Below the pieces are notes generated by a model, which did not search any database, had not been told where the DNA came from, and saw only the letters and a program-made list of their open reading frames with translations. Positions 40,901-55,900 of a DNA stretch of 64,000 nt are shown here, piece after piece (the first letter of the stretch is position 1; every line of letters begins with the position of its first letter). The DNA lies in contig JACVTC010000004.1 in assembly GCA_016946835.1 (NCBI GenBank), positions 2,355,001 to 2,419,000 of the forward strand. The letters are read 5' to 3'. The position numbers and the translations under genes are program-made. Source of the DNA: Neocallimastix lanati (nom. inval.) (taxonomy: Eukaryota; Neocallimastigomycota; Neocallimastigomycetes; Neocallimastigales; Neocallimastigaceae).

Positions 40901-43900
40901 ATAAAAAGAATGTTATATATAGAGTATTTAAGAAGTCTAATAAACGTAGAAACAGAAAGAACAAAAAAGGAGAATTAGCAAGTGAAAATTCTACTATTAG
41001 TGATGATTCCAAATCAGAAATTATTTCAGAAGAAGAAACTGAAAAACTTGTAGAACAACCAGTTAATGAAGAAGTTTCTTCTGAACCAAAAGAAGAAGTT
41101 GTTAATGAAATCAAAGAAGAAGCAATTCCAGAACAACCAATTGAGGAACAACCAGTTGAAAAACAATCAATTGAAGAACAACCAATTGAAGAACAACCAG
41201 TTGAAGAACAACAAATTGAAGAACAACCAGTTGTTGAAGAAGTTATTAGTGAAATCAAGGAAGAAGTTATTCCAGAACAACCAACTGCAGAACAACCAAT
41301 TGTAGAACAACTTGATGAAGAACGACCAGTTGAAGAAAAATCAATTGAAGAAAAATCAATTGAAGAACAACCAGTTGTTGAGGAAGTTATTAGTGAAATC
41401 AAGGAAGATGCACTTCTAGAACAACCAATTGAAGAACAACCAATTGAAGAACAACCAATTGAAGAACAACCAATTGAAGAACAACCAGTTGTTGAAGAAG
41501 TTGTTAGTGAAATTAAGGAAGAAGTTATTCCAGAACAACCAGTTTATGAACAACCAGTTGTTGAAGAAGTTAAAGAAGATAATGTATCTAAACCAGAAAA
41601 TAAAAAGAATGTTATATATAGAGTATTTAAGAAGTCTAATAAACGTAGAAACAGAAAGAACAAAAAAGGAGAATTAGTAAGTGAAAATTCTATTATTAGT
41701 GATGATTCCAAATCAGAAATTATTTCAGAAGAAGAAACTGAAAAACTTGTAGAACAACCAGTTAATGAAGAAGTTTCTTCTGAACCAAAAGAAGAAGTTG
41801 TTAATGAAATCAAAGAAGAAGCAATTCCAGAACAACCAATTGAGGAACAACCAGTTGAAAAACAATCAATTGAAGAACAACCAATTGAAGAACAACCAGT
41901 TGTTGAAGAAGTTATTAGTGAAATCAAGGAAGAAGTTATTCCAGAACAACCAACTGGAGAACAACCAATTGTAGAACAACTTGATGAAAAACAACTTGAT
42001 GAAGAACAACCAGTTGAAGAAAAACCAATTGAAGAAAAACCAATTGAAGAAAAATCAATTGAAGAACAACCAGTTGTTGAAGAAGTTATTAGTGAAATCA
42101 AGGAAGAAGTTATTCCAGAACAACCAGTTGAAGAACAATCAATTGAAGAACAAACAGTTGAAGAACAACCAATTGAAGAACAACCAGTAGTTGAAGAAGT
42201 TGTTAGTGAAATTAAGGAAGAAGTTATTCCAGAACAACCAGTTTATGAACAACCAGTTGTTGAAGAAGTTAAAGAAGATAATGTATCTAAACCAGAAAAT
42301 AAAAAGAATGTTATATATAGAGTATTTAAGAAGTCTAATAAACGTAGAAACAGAAAGAACAAAAAAGGAGAATTAGTAAGTGAAAATTCTATTATTAGTG
42401 ATGATTCCAAATCAGAAATTATTTCAGAAGAAGAAACTGAAAAACTTGTAGAACAACCAGTTAATGAAGAAGTTTCTTCTGAACCAAAAGAAGAAGTTGT
42501 TAATGAAATCAAAGAAGAAGCAATTCCAGAACAACCAATTGAAGAACAACCAATTAAAGAACAACCAATTGAAGAACAACCAATTGAAGAACAACCAGTT
42601 GTTGAAGAAGTTATTAGTGAAATCAAGGAAGAAGTTATTCCAGAACAACCAACTGGAGAACAACCAATTGTAGAACAACTTGATGAAAAACAACTTGATG
42701 AAGAACAACCAGTTGAAGAAAAACCAATTGAAGAAAAACCAATTGAAGAAAAACCAATTGAAGAACAACCAGTTGTTGAAGAAGTTATTAGTGAAATCAA
42801 GGAAGAAGTTATTCCAGAACAACCAGTTGAAGAACAATCAATTGAAGAACAAACAGTTGAAGAACAACCAATTGAAGAACAACCAGTAGTTGAAGAAGTT
42901 GTTAGTGAAATTAAGGAAGAAGTTATTCCAGAACAACCAATTTATGAACAACCAGTTTATGAACAACCAGTTTATGAACAACCAGTTTATGAACAACCAG
43001 TTTATGAACAACCAGTTTATGAACAACCAGTTGTTGAAGAAGTTAAAGAAGATAATGTATCTAAACCAGAAAATAAAAAGAATGTTATATATAGAGTATT
43101 TAAGAAGTCTAATAAACGTAGAAACAGAAAGAACAAAAAAGGAGAATTAGTAAGTGAAAATTCTATTATTAGTGATGATTCCAAATCAGAAATTATTTCA
43201 GAAGAAGAAACTGAAAAACTTGTAGAACAACCAGTTAATGAAGAAGTTTCTTCTGAACCAAAAGAAGAAGTTGTTAATGAAATCAAAGAAGAAGCAATTC
43301 CAGAACAACCAATTGAGGAACAACCAGTTGAAAAACAATCAATTGAAGAACAACCAATTGAAGAACAACCAGTTGTTGAAGAAGTTATTAGTGAAATCAA
43401 GGAAGAAGTTATTCCAGAACAACCAACTGGAGAACAACCAATTGTAGAACAACTTGATGAAAAACAACTTGATGAAGAACAACCAGTTGAAGAAAAACCA
43501 ATTGAAGAAAAACCAATTGAAGAAAAATCAATTGAAGAACAACCAGTTGTTGAAGAAGTTATTAGTGAAATCAAGGAAGAAGTTATTCCAGAACAACCAG
43601 TTGAAGAACAATCAATTGAAGAACAAACAGTTGAAGAACAACCAATTGAAGAACAACCAGTAGTTGAAGAAGTTGTTAGTGAAATTAAGGAAGAAGTTAT
43701 TCCAGAACAACCAGTTTATGAACAACCAGTTGTTGAAGAAGTTAAAGAAGATAATGTATCTAAACCAGAAAATAAAAAGAATGTTATATATAGGGTATTT
43801 AAGAAGTCTAATAAACGTAGAAACAGAAAGAACAAAAAAGGAGAATTAGCAAATGAAAATTCTATTATTAGTGATGATTCCAAATCAGAAATTATTTCAG

Positions 43901-46900
43901 AAGAAGAAACTGAAAAACTTGTAGAACAACCAGTTAATGAAGAAGTTTCTTCTGAACCAAAAGAAGAAGTTGTTAATGAAATCAAAGAAGAAGCAATTCC
44001 AGAACAACCAATTGAGGAACAACCAGTTGAAAAACAATCAATTGAAGAACAACCAGTTGAAGAACAACAAATTGAAGAACAACCAATTGAAGAACAACCA
44101 GTTGTTGAAGAAGTTATTAGTGAAATCAAGGAAGAAGTTATTCCAGAACAACCAACTGGAGAACAACCAATTGTAGAACAACTTGATGAAGAACAACTTG
44201 ATGAAGAACAACCAGTTGAAGAAAAACCAGTTGAAGAAAAATCAATTGAAGAACAACCAGTTGTTGAAGAAGTTGTTAGTGAAATCAAAGAAGAAGCACT
44301 TTCAGAACAACCAATTGAAGAACAACCAATTGAAGAACAAACAGTTGAAGAACAACCAGTTGAAGAACAACTAGTTGTTGAAGAAATTGTTAGTGAAATT
44401 AAGGAAGAAGTTATTCCAGAACAACCAGTTTATGAACAACCAGTTGTTGAAGAAGTTAAAGAAAATAATGTATCTAAACCAGAAAATAAAAAGAATGCTA
44501 TATATAGGGTATTTAAGAAGTCTAATAAACGTAGAAACAGAAAGAACAAAAAAGGAGAATTAGTAAGTGAAAATTCTATTATTAGTGATGATTCCAAATC
44601 AGAAATTATTTCTGAAGAAGAAACTGAAAAGCTTGTAGAACAACCAGTTAATGAAGAAGTTTCTTCTGAACCAAAAGAAGAAGTTGTTAATGAAATCAAA
44701 GAAGAAGCAATTCCAGAACAACCAATTGAAGAACAACCAATTGAAGAACAACCAATTGAAAAACAATCAATTGAAGAACAACCAATTGAAGAACAACTAA
44801 TTGAAGAACAACCAGTTGTTGAAGAAGTTGTTAGTGAAATTAAGGAAGAAGTTATTCCAGAACAACCAACTGGAGAACAACCAATTGTAGAACAACTTGA
44901 TGAAGAACAACCAGTTGAAGAAAAACCAATTGAAGAAAAATCAATTGAAGAACAACCAGTTGTTGAAGAAGTTATTAGTGAAATCAAGGAAGAAGTTATT
45001 CCAGAACGACCAATTGAAGAACAACCAATTGAAGAACAACCAGTTGTTGAAGAAGTTGTTAGTGAAATTAAGGAAGAAGTTATTCCAGAACAACCAGTTT
45101 ATGAACAACCAGTTGTTGAAGAAATAGTTAATGAAATTAAGGAAGAAGTTATTCCAGAACAATCAATTGAAGAACAATCAATTAAAGAACAATCAATTGA
45201 AGAACAACCAATTGAAGAACAACCAGTTGTTGAAGAAATAGTTAATGAAATTAAGGAAGAAGTTATTCCAGAACAATCAATTGAAGAACAACCAATTGAA
45301 GAACAACCAGTTGTTGAAGACGTTGTTAGTGAAATTAAGGAAGAAGTTATTCCAGAACAATCAACTGAGGAACAACCAGTTGTTGAAGAAGTTGTTAATG
45401 AAGTTAAGGAAGAAATAGTAGAAGTTCCTTCTTCTGAACTAGGTAAGAAGAAGTTTGTTAAGAGAATAATTAAGTACATTACCAGAATTAACCCAGTTAC
45501 TGGTGAAAAGGAAGTTGTTAAAGAACAACCAATTGAAGAACAAGTTAATGAAGTTAAGGAAGAAGTTGTTGAAGTTCCTTCTTCTGAACCAGGAAAGAAG
45601 AAGTACATTAAGAGAATTATTAGATACATTACCATAATCAATCCAATTACTGGTGAAAAGGAAGTTGTTGAAGAACCAGTTGAAGAAATTCCAGTTGAAG
45701 AAGTTTCTTCTGAACCAAAAGAAGAAGAGGTACTTGAAAACAAACAAATTGAGGAACAACAAGTTGAAGAAAAACCCGTTAAAGAAGTTAGGGAAGAAAT
45801 AGTTGAAGTTCCTTCTGAACCAAAAGAAGAAGTTGATAAAGAACAACCAATCGAACAAACAGTTGTTGAAAATGTTGTTGAAGAACAACCAATTGTTGAA
45901 GAACAACCAATTGAACAGCCAGTTGTTGAAGTTGTTGAAGAAGTTGCTTCAGAACAATCAGTTGAAGAACAACCAATTGAACAACCAGTTGTTGAAGAAA
46001 AGCCAGTTGAAGAAAAGCCAGTTGAAGAACAACCAATTGTTGAAGAGGCTTCTTCTGAAACAAAGGAAGAAGTTGTTGAAGAAAAACCAATTGAACAATC
46101 AATTGTTGAAGAAGTTGTTGAAAACGTTGTTGAAGAACAACCAAAGGAAGAAGTTAAGGAAGAAATTGTTGAAGTTCCAACTGAAGAACCAGGTAGAAAG
46201 AGATTCATTAAGAGAATTATTAAGTATATTACCAGAAAGAATCCAGTTACTGGTGAAGAAGAAGTTATTGAAGAAGTTGCTTCAGAACAACCTGTTGAGG
46301 AACAACCAGTTGAAGAAGTTTCTTCTGAACCAAAAGAAGAAATTGCTTCAGAACAATCAATTGAAAAACCAATAGTTGAAGAAGTTGTTGAAACTGTTAT
46401 TGAAGAACAACCAAAGGAAGAAGTAAAGGAAGAAATTGTTGAAGTTCCAACTGAAGAACCAGGTAGAAAGAGATTCATTAAGAGAATTATTAAGTATATT
46501 ACCAGAAAGAATCCAGTTACTGGTGAAGAAGAAGTTGTTGAAGAAGTTGCTTCAGAACAACATGTTGAGGAACAACCTGTTGAAGAAGTTTCTTCTGAAC
46601 CAAAAGAAGAAATTGCTTCAGAACAACCAATTGAAAAACCAATAGTTGAAGAAATTGTTGAAACCGTTGTTGAAGAACAACCAAAGGAAGAAGTAAAGGA
46701 AGAAATTGTTGAAGTTCCAACTGAAGAACCAGGTAGAAAGAGATTCATTAAGAGAATTATTAAGTATATTACCAGAAAGAATCCAGTTACAGGTGAAGAA
46801 GAAGTTGTTGAAGAAGTTGCTTCAGAACAACCCGTTGAAGAACAGCCAGTTGAACAACCAATAGTTGAAGAAGTTGTTGAAACTGTTGTTGAAGAACAAC

Positions 46901-49900
46901 CAACAGAACAACCAGTTGAAGAAGTTTCTTCTGAACCAAAAGAAGAAATTACTGAAGAACAACCAATTAAACAACCAATAGTTGAAGAAGTTGTTGAAAC
47001 CGTTGTTGAAGAACAATCAACTGAATTACCAGTTGAAAAAGTTTCTTCTGAACCAAAAGAAGAAATTGCTGAAGAACAACCAATTGAACAACCAGTTGAA
47101 GAAGTTTCTTCTGAACCAAAGGAAGAAATTATTGAAGAACAACCAATTGAACAACCAGTAGTTGAAGAAGTTGTTGCAACCGTTGTTGAAGAACAACCAA
47201 CAGAACAACCAGTTGAAGAAGTTTCTTCTGAACCAAAGGAAGAAATTATTGAAGAACAACCAATTGAACAACCGGTAGTTGAAGAAGTTGTTGCAACCGT
47301 TGTTGAAGAACAACCAGCTGAGCAACCAGATGAAGAAGTTTCTTCTGAACCAAAAGAAGAAATTGCTGAAGAACAACCAATTGAACAATCAGTAGTTGAA
47401 GAAGTTGTTGAAACCGTTGTTGAAGAACAATCAACTGAATTACCAGTTGAAAAAGTTTCTTCTGAACCAAAAGAAGAAATTGCTGAAGAACAACCAATTG
47501 AACAACCAGTAGTTGAAGAAGTTATTGAAACCGTTGTTGAAGAAAAACCAATTGAGCAACCGGAAGTTGAAGAAGTTGTTGAAACCGTTGTTGAAGAACA
47601 ACCAACTGAGCAACAAGTAGTTGAAGAAGTTGTTGAAACCGTTGTTGAGGAACAACCAACTGAACAGCCAGTTGAAGAAGTTTCTTCTGAACCAAAGGAA
47701 GAAATTATTGAAGAACAACCAACTGAACAACCAGTTGAAGAAGTTTCTTCTGAACCAAAAGAAGAAATTATTGAAGAACAACCAGTAGTTGAAGAAGTTG
47801 TTGCAACCGTTGTTGAAGAACAATCAGCTGAGCAACCAGATGAAGAAGTTTCTTCTGAACCAAAAGAAGAAATTGTTGAAGAACAACCAATTGAACAACC
47901 AGTAGTTGAAACCGTTGTTGAAGAACAACCAAAGGAAGAAGTAAAGGAAGAAATTGTTGAAGTTCCAACTGAAGAACCAGGTAGAAAGAGATTCATTAAG
48001 AGAATTAATAAGTATATTACCATAAAGAATCCAGTTACTGGTGAAGAAGAGGTTGTTGAAGAAGTTGCTTCAGAACAACCAGTTGATGAAGAAGTTGTTG
48101 AAACCGTTGTTGAAGAACAACCGACTGAACAACCAGTTGAAGAAGTTTCCTCTGAACCAAAAGAAGAAATTGCTGAAGAAAAACCAATTAAACAACCAGT
48201 AGTTGAAGAAGTTGTCGAAACCATTATTGAAGAACAACCGGAAATTTCCTCTGAACCAAAAGAAGAAATTATTGAAGAACAACCAATTGAACAACCAGTA
48301 GTTGAAGAAGTTGTTGAAATCGTTGTAGAAGAACAACCAACTGAACAACCAGTTGAAGAAGTTTCTTCTGAACCAAAAGAAGAAATTGCTGAAGAACAAC
48401 GAATTGAACAACCAGTAATTGAAGAAATTATTGAAACCGTTGTTGAAGAACAACCAAAGGAAGAAGTAAAGGAAGAAGTTCTTGAAGTTCCAACTGAAGA
48501 ACCAGGTAGAAAGAGATTCATTAAGAGAATTATTAAGTATATTACCAGAAAGAATCCAGTTACTGGTGAAGAAGAAGTTGTTGAAGAAGTTGCTTCAGAA
48601 CAACCAGTTGAGGAACAACCAGTTGAAGAAGTTTCTTCTGAACCAAAAGAAGAATTTACTGAAGAACAACCAATTGAACAACCGGTTGTTGAAGAAGTTG
48701 TTGAAACCGTTGTTGAGGAACAAACAACTGAACAACCAGTTGAAGAAGTTTCTTCTGAACCAAAAGAAGAAATTGCTGAAGAACAACCAATTGAACAACC
48801 AGTTGTTGAAGAAGTTGTTGTAACCGTTGTTGAAGAACAACCAAAGGAAGAAATAAAGGAAGAAATTGTTGAAGTTCCAACTGAAGAACCAGGTAGAAAG
48901 AGATTTATTAAGAGAATTATTAAGTATATTACCAAAAAGAATCCAGTTACTGGTGAAGAAGAAGTTGTTGAAGAAGTTGCTTCAGAACAACCAGTTGAGG
49001 AACAACCAGTTGAAGAAGTTTCTTCTGAACCAAAAGAAGAATTTACTGAAGAACAACCAATTGAACCACCGGTTGTTGAAGAAGATGTTGAAACCGTTGT
49101 TGAGGAACAAACAACTGAACAACCAGTTGAAGAAGTTTCTTCTGAACCAAAAGAAGAAATTGCTGAAGAACAACCAATTGAACAACCAGTTGTTGAAGAA
49201 GTTGTTGAAACTGTTATTGAAGAACAACCAAAGGAAGAAGTAAAGGAAGAAATTGTTGAAGTTCCAACTGAAGAACCAGGTAGAAAGAGATTCATTAAGA
49301 GAATTATTAAGTATATTACCATAAAGAATCCAGTTACTGGTGAAGAAGAGGTTGTTGAAGAAGTTGCTTCAGAACAACCCGTTGAAGAACAACCAGTTGA
49401 ACAACCAGTTGAACAACCAGTTGAACAATCTGTTGATGAAGAAGTTGTTGAAACTGTTGTTGAAGAACAACCAACTGAAAAACCAGTTGAAGAAGTTTCT
49501 TCTGAACCAAAGGAAGAAATTATTGAAAAACAACCAATTGAACAACCAATAGTTGAAGAAGTTGTTGAAACCGTTGTTGAAGAACAACCAAAGGAAGAAG
49601 TAAAGGAAGAAATTGTTGAAGTTCCAACTGAAGAACCAGGTAGAAAGAGATTCATTAAGAGAATTATTAAGTATATTAACAGAAAGAATCCAGTTACTGG
49701 TGAAGAAGAAGTTGTTGAAGAAGTTGCTTCAGAACAACCCGTTGAAGAACAGCCAGTTGAACAACCAATAGTTGAAGAAGTTGTTGAAACTGTTGTTGAA
49801 GAACAACCAACAGAACAACCAGTTGAAGAAGTTTCTTCTGAACCAAAAGAAGAATTTACTGAAGAACAACCAATTGAACAACCGGTTGTCGAAGAAGTTG

Positions 49901-52900
49901 TTGAAACCGTTGTTGAGGAACAACCAACTGACCAACCAGTTGAAGAAGTTTCTTCTGAACCAAAAGAAGAAATTGCTGAAGAACAACCAATTGAACAACC
50001 AGTTGTTGAAGAAGTTGTTGAAACTGTTATTGAAGAACAACCAAAGGAAGAAGTAAAGGAAGAAATTGTTGAAGTTCCAACTGAAGAACCAGGTAGAAAG
50101 AGATTCATTAAGAGAATTATTAAGTATATTACCATAAAGAATCCAGTTACTGGTGAAGAAGAGGTTGTTGAAGAAGTTGCTTCAGAACAACCCGTTGAAG
50201 AACAACCAGTTGAACAACCAGTTGAACAACCAGTTGAACAATCTGTTGATGAAGAAGTTGTTGAAACTGTTGTTGAAGAACAACCAACTGAAAAACCAGT
50301 TGAAGAAGTTTCTTCTGAACCAAAGGAAGAAATTATTGAAAAACAACCAATTGAACAACCAATAGTTGAAGAAGTTGTTGAAACCGTTGTTGAAGAACAA
50401 CCAAAGGAAGAAGTAAAGGAAGAAATTGTTGAAGTTCCAACTGAAGAACCAGGTAGAAAGAGATTCATTAAGAGAATTATTAAGTATATTAACAGAAAGA
50501 ATCCAGTTACTGGTGAAGAAGAAGTTGTTGAAGAAGTTGCTTCAGAACAACCCGTTGAAGAACAGCCAGTTGAACAACCAATAGTTGAAGAAGTTGTTGA
50601 AACTGTTGTTGAAGAACAACCAACAGAACAACCAGTTGAAGAAGTTTCTTCTGAACCAAAAGAAGAATTTACTGAAGAACAACCAATTGAACAACCGGTT
50701 GTCGAAGAAGTTGTTGAAACCGTTGTTGAGGAACAACCAACTGACCAACCAGTTGAAGAAGTTTCTTCTGAACCAAAAGAAGAAATTGCTGAAGAACAAC
50801 CAATTGAACAACCAGTTGTTGAAGAAGTTGTTGAAACTGTTATTGAAGAACAACCAAAGGAAGAAGTAAAGGAAGAAATTGTTGAAGTTCCAACTGAAGA
50901 ACCAGGTAGAAAGAGATTCATTAAGAGAATTATTAAGTATATTACCATAAAGAATCCAGTTACTGGTGAAGAAGAGGTTGTTGAAGAAGTTGCTTCAGAA
51001 CAACCCGTTGAAGAACAACCAGTTGAACAACCAGTTGAACAACCAGTTGAACAATCTGTTGATGAAGAAGTTGTTGAAACTGTTGTTGAAGAACAACCAA
51101 CTGAAAAACCAGTTGAAGAAGTTTCTTCTGAACCAAAGGAAGAAATTATTGAAAAACAACCAATTGAACAACCAATAGTTGAAGAAGTTGTTGAAACCGT
51201 TGTTGAAGAACAACCAAAGGAAGAAGTAAAGGAAGAAATTGTTGAAGTTCCAACTGAAGAACCAGGTAGAAAGAGATTCATTAAGAGAATTATTAAGTAT
51301 ATTAACAGAAAGAATCCAGTTACTGGTGAAGAAGAAGTTGTTGAAGAAGTTGCTTCAGAGCAACCCGTTGAAGAAATTTCCTCTGAACCAAAAGAAGAAA
51401 TTGCTGAAGAACAACCAATTGAACAACAGGTTGTTGAGGAAGTTGTTGAAACCGTTGTTGAAGAACAACCAACTGAACAACCAGTTGAAGAAATTTCTTC
51501 TGAACCAAAAAAAGAAATTATTGAAGAACAACCAGTAGTTGAAGAAGTTGTTGAAACCGTTGTTGAAGAACAACCAACTGAACAATCAGTTGTTGAAGAA
51601 GTTGTCGAAACCATTTTTGAAGAGCAACCAGAAATTTCCTCTGAACCAAAAGAAGAAATTGATGAAGAACAACCAATTAAACAACCAGTTGTTGAAGAAG
51701 TAGTTGAAACTGTTGTTGAAGAGCAACCAGTTAAAGAACAACCAATTGTTGAAGAAGTTAAGGAAGAAATTGTTGAAGTTCCAACTAAAGAACCAGGTAG
51801 AAAGAGATTTATAAAGAGAATTATTAAGTATATTACAAGAAAGAATCCAATTACTGGTGAAGAAGAAGTTGTTGAAGAAGTTGCTTCAGAACGACCAGTT
51901 GAAGAAAAACCAATTGAACAACCAGTTGTTGAAGAAGTTGTAGAAACCGTTGTTGAGGAACAACCAGAAGTTTCTTCTGAACCAAAAGAAGAAATTGTTG
52001 AAGAACAACTAATTGAACAACCTGTTGTTGAAGAAGTTGTTGAAGAACAATCAGTTGAAGAACAACCACTTGAAGAACAACCAATTGTTGAAGAAGTTGT
52101 TGAAGAAGTTTCCTCTGAACCAGAAGAAGAAGCTATTGAAGAACAACCAACTGAACAACCAGTTGTTGAAGAAGTTGTCGAAACCATTGTTGAAGAACAA
52201 CCGGAAATTTCCTCTGAACCAAAAGAAGAAATTGATGAAGAACAACCATTTGAACAACCAGTTATTGAAGAAGTAGTTGAAACTGTTGTTGAAGAGCAAC
52301 CAGTTGAAGAACAACCAATTGTTGAAGAAGTTAAAGAAGAAATTATTGAAGTTCCAACTGAAGAACCAAGTAGAAAGAGTTTCATTAAAAGAATATTTAA
52401 ATACATTACAAAAAAGAATCCAGTTACTGGTGAAGAAGAAGTTGTTGAAGAAATTGCTTCAGAACAACCAGTTGAAGAACAACCAGTTGTTGAAGAAGTT
52501 GTTGAAGAACAATCAGTTGAAGAACAATCAGTTGAAGAACAACCAGTTGAAGAACAATCAATTATTGAAGAAATTGTTGAAGAACAACCGATTGAACAAT
52601 CAGTTGTTAAAGAAGTTGTTGAAAATGTTGTTGAAGAACAAACAGTTGAAGAGCAACCAGTATTTGAAAAAGTTGATAAAGAACAACCAATTGAACAAAC
52701 GGTCTTTGAAGAAGTTTCTTCTGAACCAAAGGAAGAAGTTCATGAAGAACCAGTTGTTGAAGAAGTAGTTGAAACTTTTATTGAGGAACAATCAGTTGAG
52801 GAACAACCAATTGAAGAAAACCCAGTTGAGGGTGAAAAGAAACCAGGCTTTTTAGATAAACTTGCACAAAAGATTACAGATTTAGTTGAACCAAAGGATA

Positions 52901-55900
52901 AAGTTGAAGAAAAGACAACTGAAGAAAAGCCAAATGAAGAAAAGCCAAATGAAGAAAAACCAATTGAAGAAAAACCAGTTGAAGAAGTTTCTTCAGAACA
53001 AAAGGAAGAAGTTGTTGAAGAACAACCAATTGAAGAACAACCAGTCACCTTAGAAGATAAACCAGTTGAAGAACCAGTTAGTGAAGTTAAGGAAGAAGTT
53101 GTTGAAGTTCCTTCTTCTGAACCAGGTAAGAAGAAGTTTATCAAGAGAATTATTAAGTATATTACAAGAATTAACCCAACTACTGGTGAAAAGGAAGTTG
53201 TTGAAGAACAACCAATTGAAGAACCAGTTAGTGAAGTTAAGGAAGAAGTTGTTGAAGTTCCTTCTTCTGAACCAGGTAAGAAGAAGTTTATCAAGAGAAT
53301 TATTAAGTACATTACAAGAATTAACTCAACTACTGGTGAAAAGGAAGTTGTTGAAGAACCAGTTGAAGAAATTCCAATTGAAGAAGTTTCTTCTGAACCA
53401 AAAGAAGAAGTAGTTCTTGAAGACAAGCCAACTGAAGAAGAACCAGTTGAAGAACAACCAGTTGTTGAACAGGTTACTAAAGTTGTTGAAGAACAATCAA
53501 TTGAAGAAAAACCAACTGAAGAAAAGCCAGTCGAAAGTGAAAAGAAACCAGGCTTCTTAGATAAACTTGCACAAAAGATTACAGATTTAGTTGAACCAAA
53601 GGATGAAGTTGAAGAAAAACCAACTGAAGAAAAACCAACTGAAGAAAAACCAAATGAAGAAAAACCAATTGAAGAAAAACCAGTTGAAGAAGTTTCTTCT
53701 GAACAAAAGGAAGAAGTTGTTGAAGAACAACCAATTGAAGAACAACCATTTAAGGAACAACCAATTGAAGAACAACCAGTCACCTTAGAAGATAAACCAG
53801 TTGAAGAACTAGTTAGTGAAGTTAAGGAAGAGATTGTTGAAGTTCCTTCTTCTGAACCAGGTAAAAAGAAGTTTATCAAGAGAATTATTAAGTACATTAC
53901 AAGAATTAACCCAACTACTGGTGAGAAGGAAGTTGTTGAAGAACAACCAATTGAAGAACCAGTTAATGAAGTTAAGGAAGAAGTTGTTGAAGTTCCTTCT
54001 TCTGAACCAGGTAAAAAGAAGTTTATCAAGAGAATAATAAGATACATTACCATAATCAATCCAACCACTGGTGAAAAGGAAGTTGTTGAAGAACCAGTTG
54101 AAGAAATTCCAATTGAAGAAGTTTCTTCTGAACCAAAAGAAGAAGTAGTTCTTGAAGACAAGCCAACTGAAGAAGAACCAGTTGAAGAACAACCAGTTGT
54201 TGAACAGGTTACTGAAGTTGTTGAAGAACAACCAATTGAAGAACAACCAATTGAAGAACAACCAATTGAAGAACAACCAGTCACCTTAGAAGATAAACCA
54301 GTTGAAGAACTAGTTAGTGAAGTTAAGGAAGAGATTGTTGAAGTTCCTTCTTCTGAACCAGGTAAAAAGAAGTTTATCAAGAGAATTATTAAGAACATTA
54401 CAAGAATTAACCCAACTACTGGTGAGAAGGAAGTTGTTGAAGAACAACCAATTGAAGAACCAGTTAATGAAGTTAAGGAAGAAGTTGTTGAAGTTCCTTC
54501 TTCTGAACCAGGTAAAAAGAAGTTTATCAAGAGAATAATAAGATACATTACCATAATCAATCCAACCACTGGTGAAAAGGAAGTTGTTGAAGAACCAGTT
54601 GAAGAAATTCCAATTGAAGAAGTTTCTTCTGAACCAAAAGAAGAAGTAGTTCTTGAAGACAAGCCAACTGAAGAAGAACCAGTTGAAGAACAACCAGTTG
54701 TTGAACAGATTACTGAAGTTGTTGAAGAGCAATTAATTGAAGAAAAACCAAATGAAGAAAAACCAGTCGAAAGTGAAAAGAAACCAGGCTTCTTAGATAA
54801 ACTTGCTCAAAAGATTACAGATTTAGTTGAACCAAAGGATGAAGTTGAAGAAAAGCCAATTGAAGAAAAACCAATTGAAGAAGTTTCTTCAGAACAAAAG
54901 GAAGAAGTTATTGAAGAACAACCAATTGAAGAACAACCAGTCACCTTAGAAGATAAACAAGTTGAAGAACCAGTTAGTGAAGTTAAAGAAGAAGTTGTTG
55001 AAGTTCCTTCTTCTGAACCAGGAAAGAAAAAGTTTATCAAGAGAATTATAAGATACATTACCAGAATTAACCCAACTACTGGTGAAAAGGAAGTTGTTGA
55101 AGAACCAGTTGAAGAAATTCCAATTGAAGAAGTTTCTTCTGAACCAAAAGAAAAAGTAGTTCTTGAAGGCAAGCCAACTGAAGAAGAACCAGTTGAAGAA
55201 CAACCAGTTGTTGAACAGATTACTGAAGTTGTTGAAGAGCAATCAATTGAAGAAAAACCAACTGAAGAAAAACCAGTCGAAAGTAAAAAGAAACCAGGCT
55301 TCTTAGATAAACTTGCTCAAAAGATTACAGATTTAGTTGAACCAAAGGATGAAGTTGAAGAAAAGCCAATTGAAGAAAAACCAGTTGAAGAAGTTTCCTC
55401 AGAACAAAAGGAAGAAGTTATTGAAGAACAACTAATTGAAGAACAACCAATTGAAGAACAACCAATTGAAGAACAACCAATTGAAGAACAACCAATTGAA
55501 GAACAACCAATTGAAGAACAACCAATTGAAGAACAACCAATTGAAGAACAACCAATTGAAGAACAACCAATTGAAGAACAACCAATTGAAGAACAACCAA
55601 TTGAAGAAAAACCAATTGAAGAACAACCAATTGAAGAACAACCAGTCACCTTAGAAGATAAACCAGTTGAAGAACCAGTTAGTGAAGTTAAGGAAGAATT
55701 TGTTGAAGTTCCTTCTTCTGAACCAGGAAAGAAGAAGTTTATCAAGAGAATTATAAGATACATAACCAGAATCAATCCAAACACTGGTAGAAAGGAAGTT
55801 GTTGAAGAACCAGTTGAAGAAATTCCAATTGAAGAAGTTTCTTCTGAACCAAAAGAAAAAGTAGTTCTTGAAGGCAAGCCAACTGAAGAAGAACCAGTTG

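Noticed and set aside
45099-52406. Minus-strand frame of 2,435 codons rich in Ser, Thr, Cys and Gly, and many similar antisense frames across 36-64 kb
   Set aside because: These mirror the codon-aligned repeats of the giant gene: reverse complements of GAA, CAA, CCA and GTT are TTC, TTG, TGG and AAC, and other phases are equally stop-free. The sense frame has a sensible start, a unique N-terminus and conserved modules; the antisense does not.
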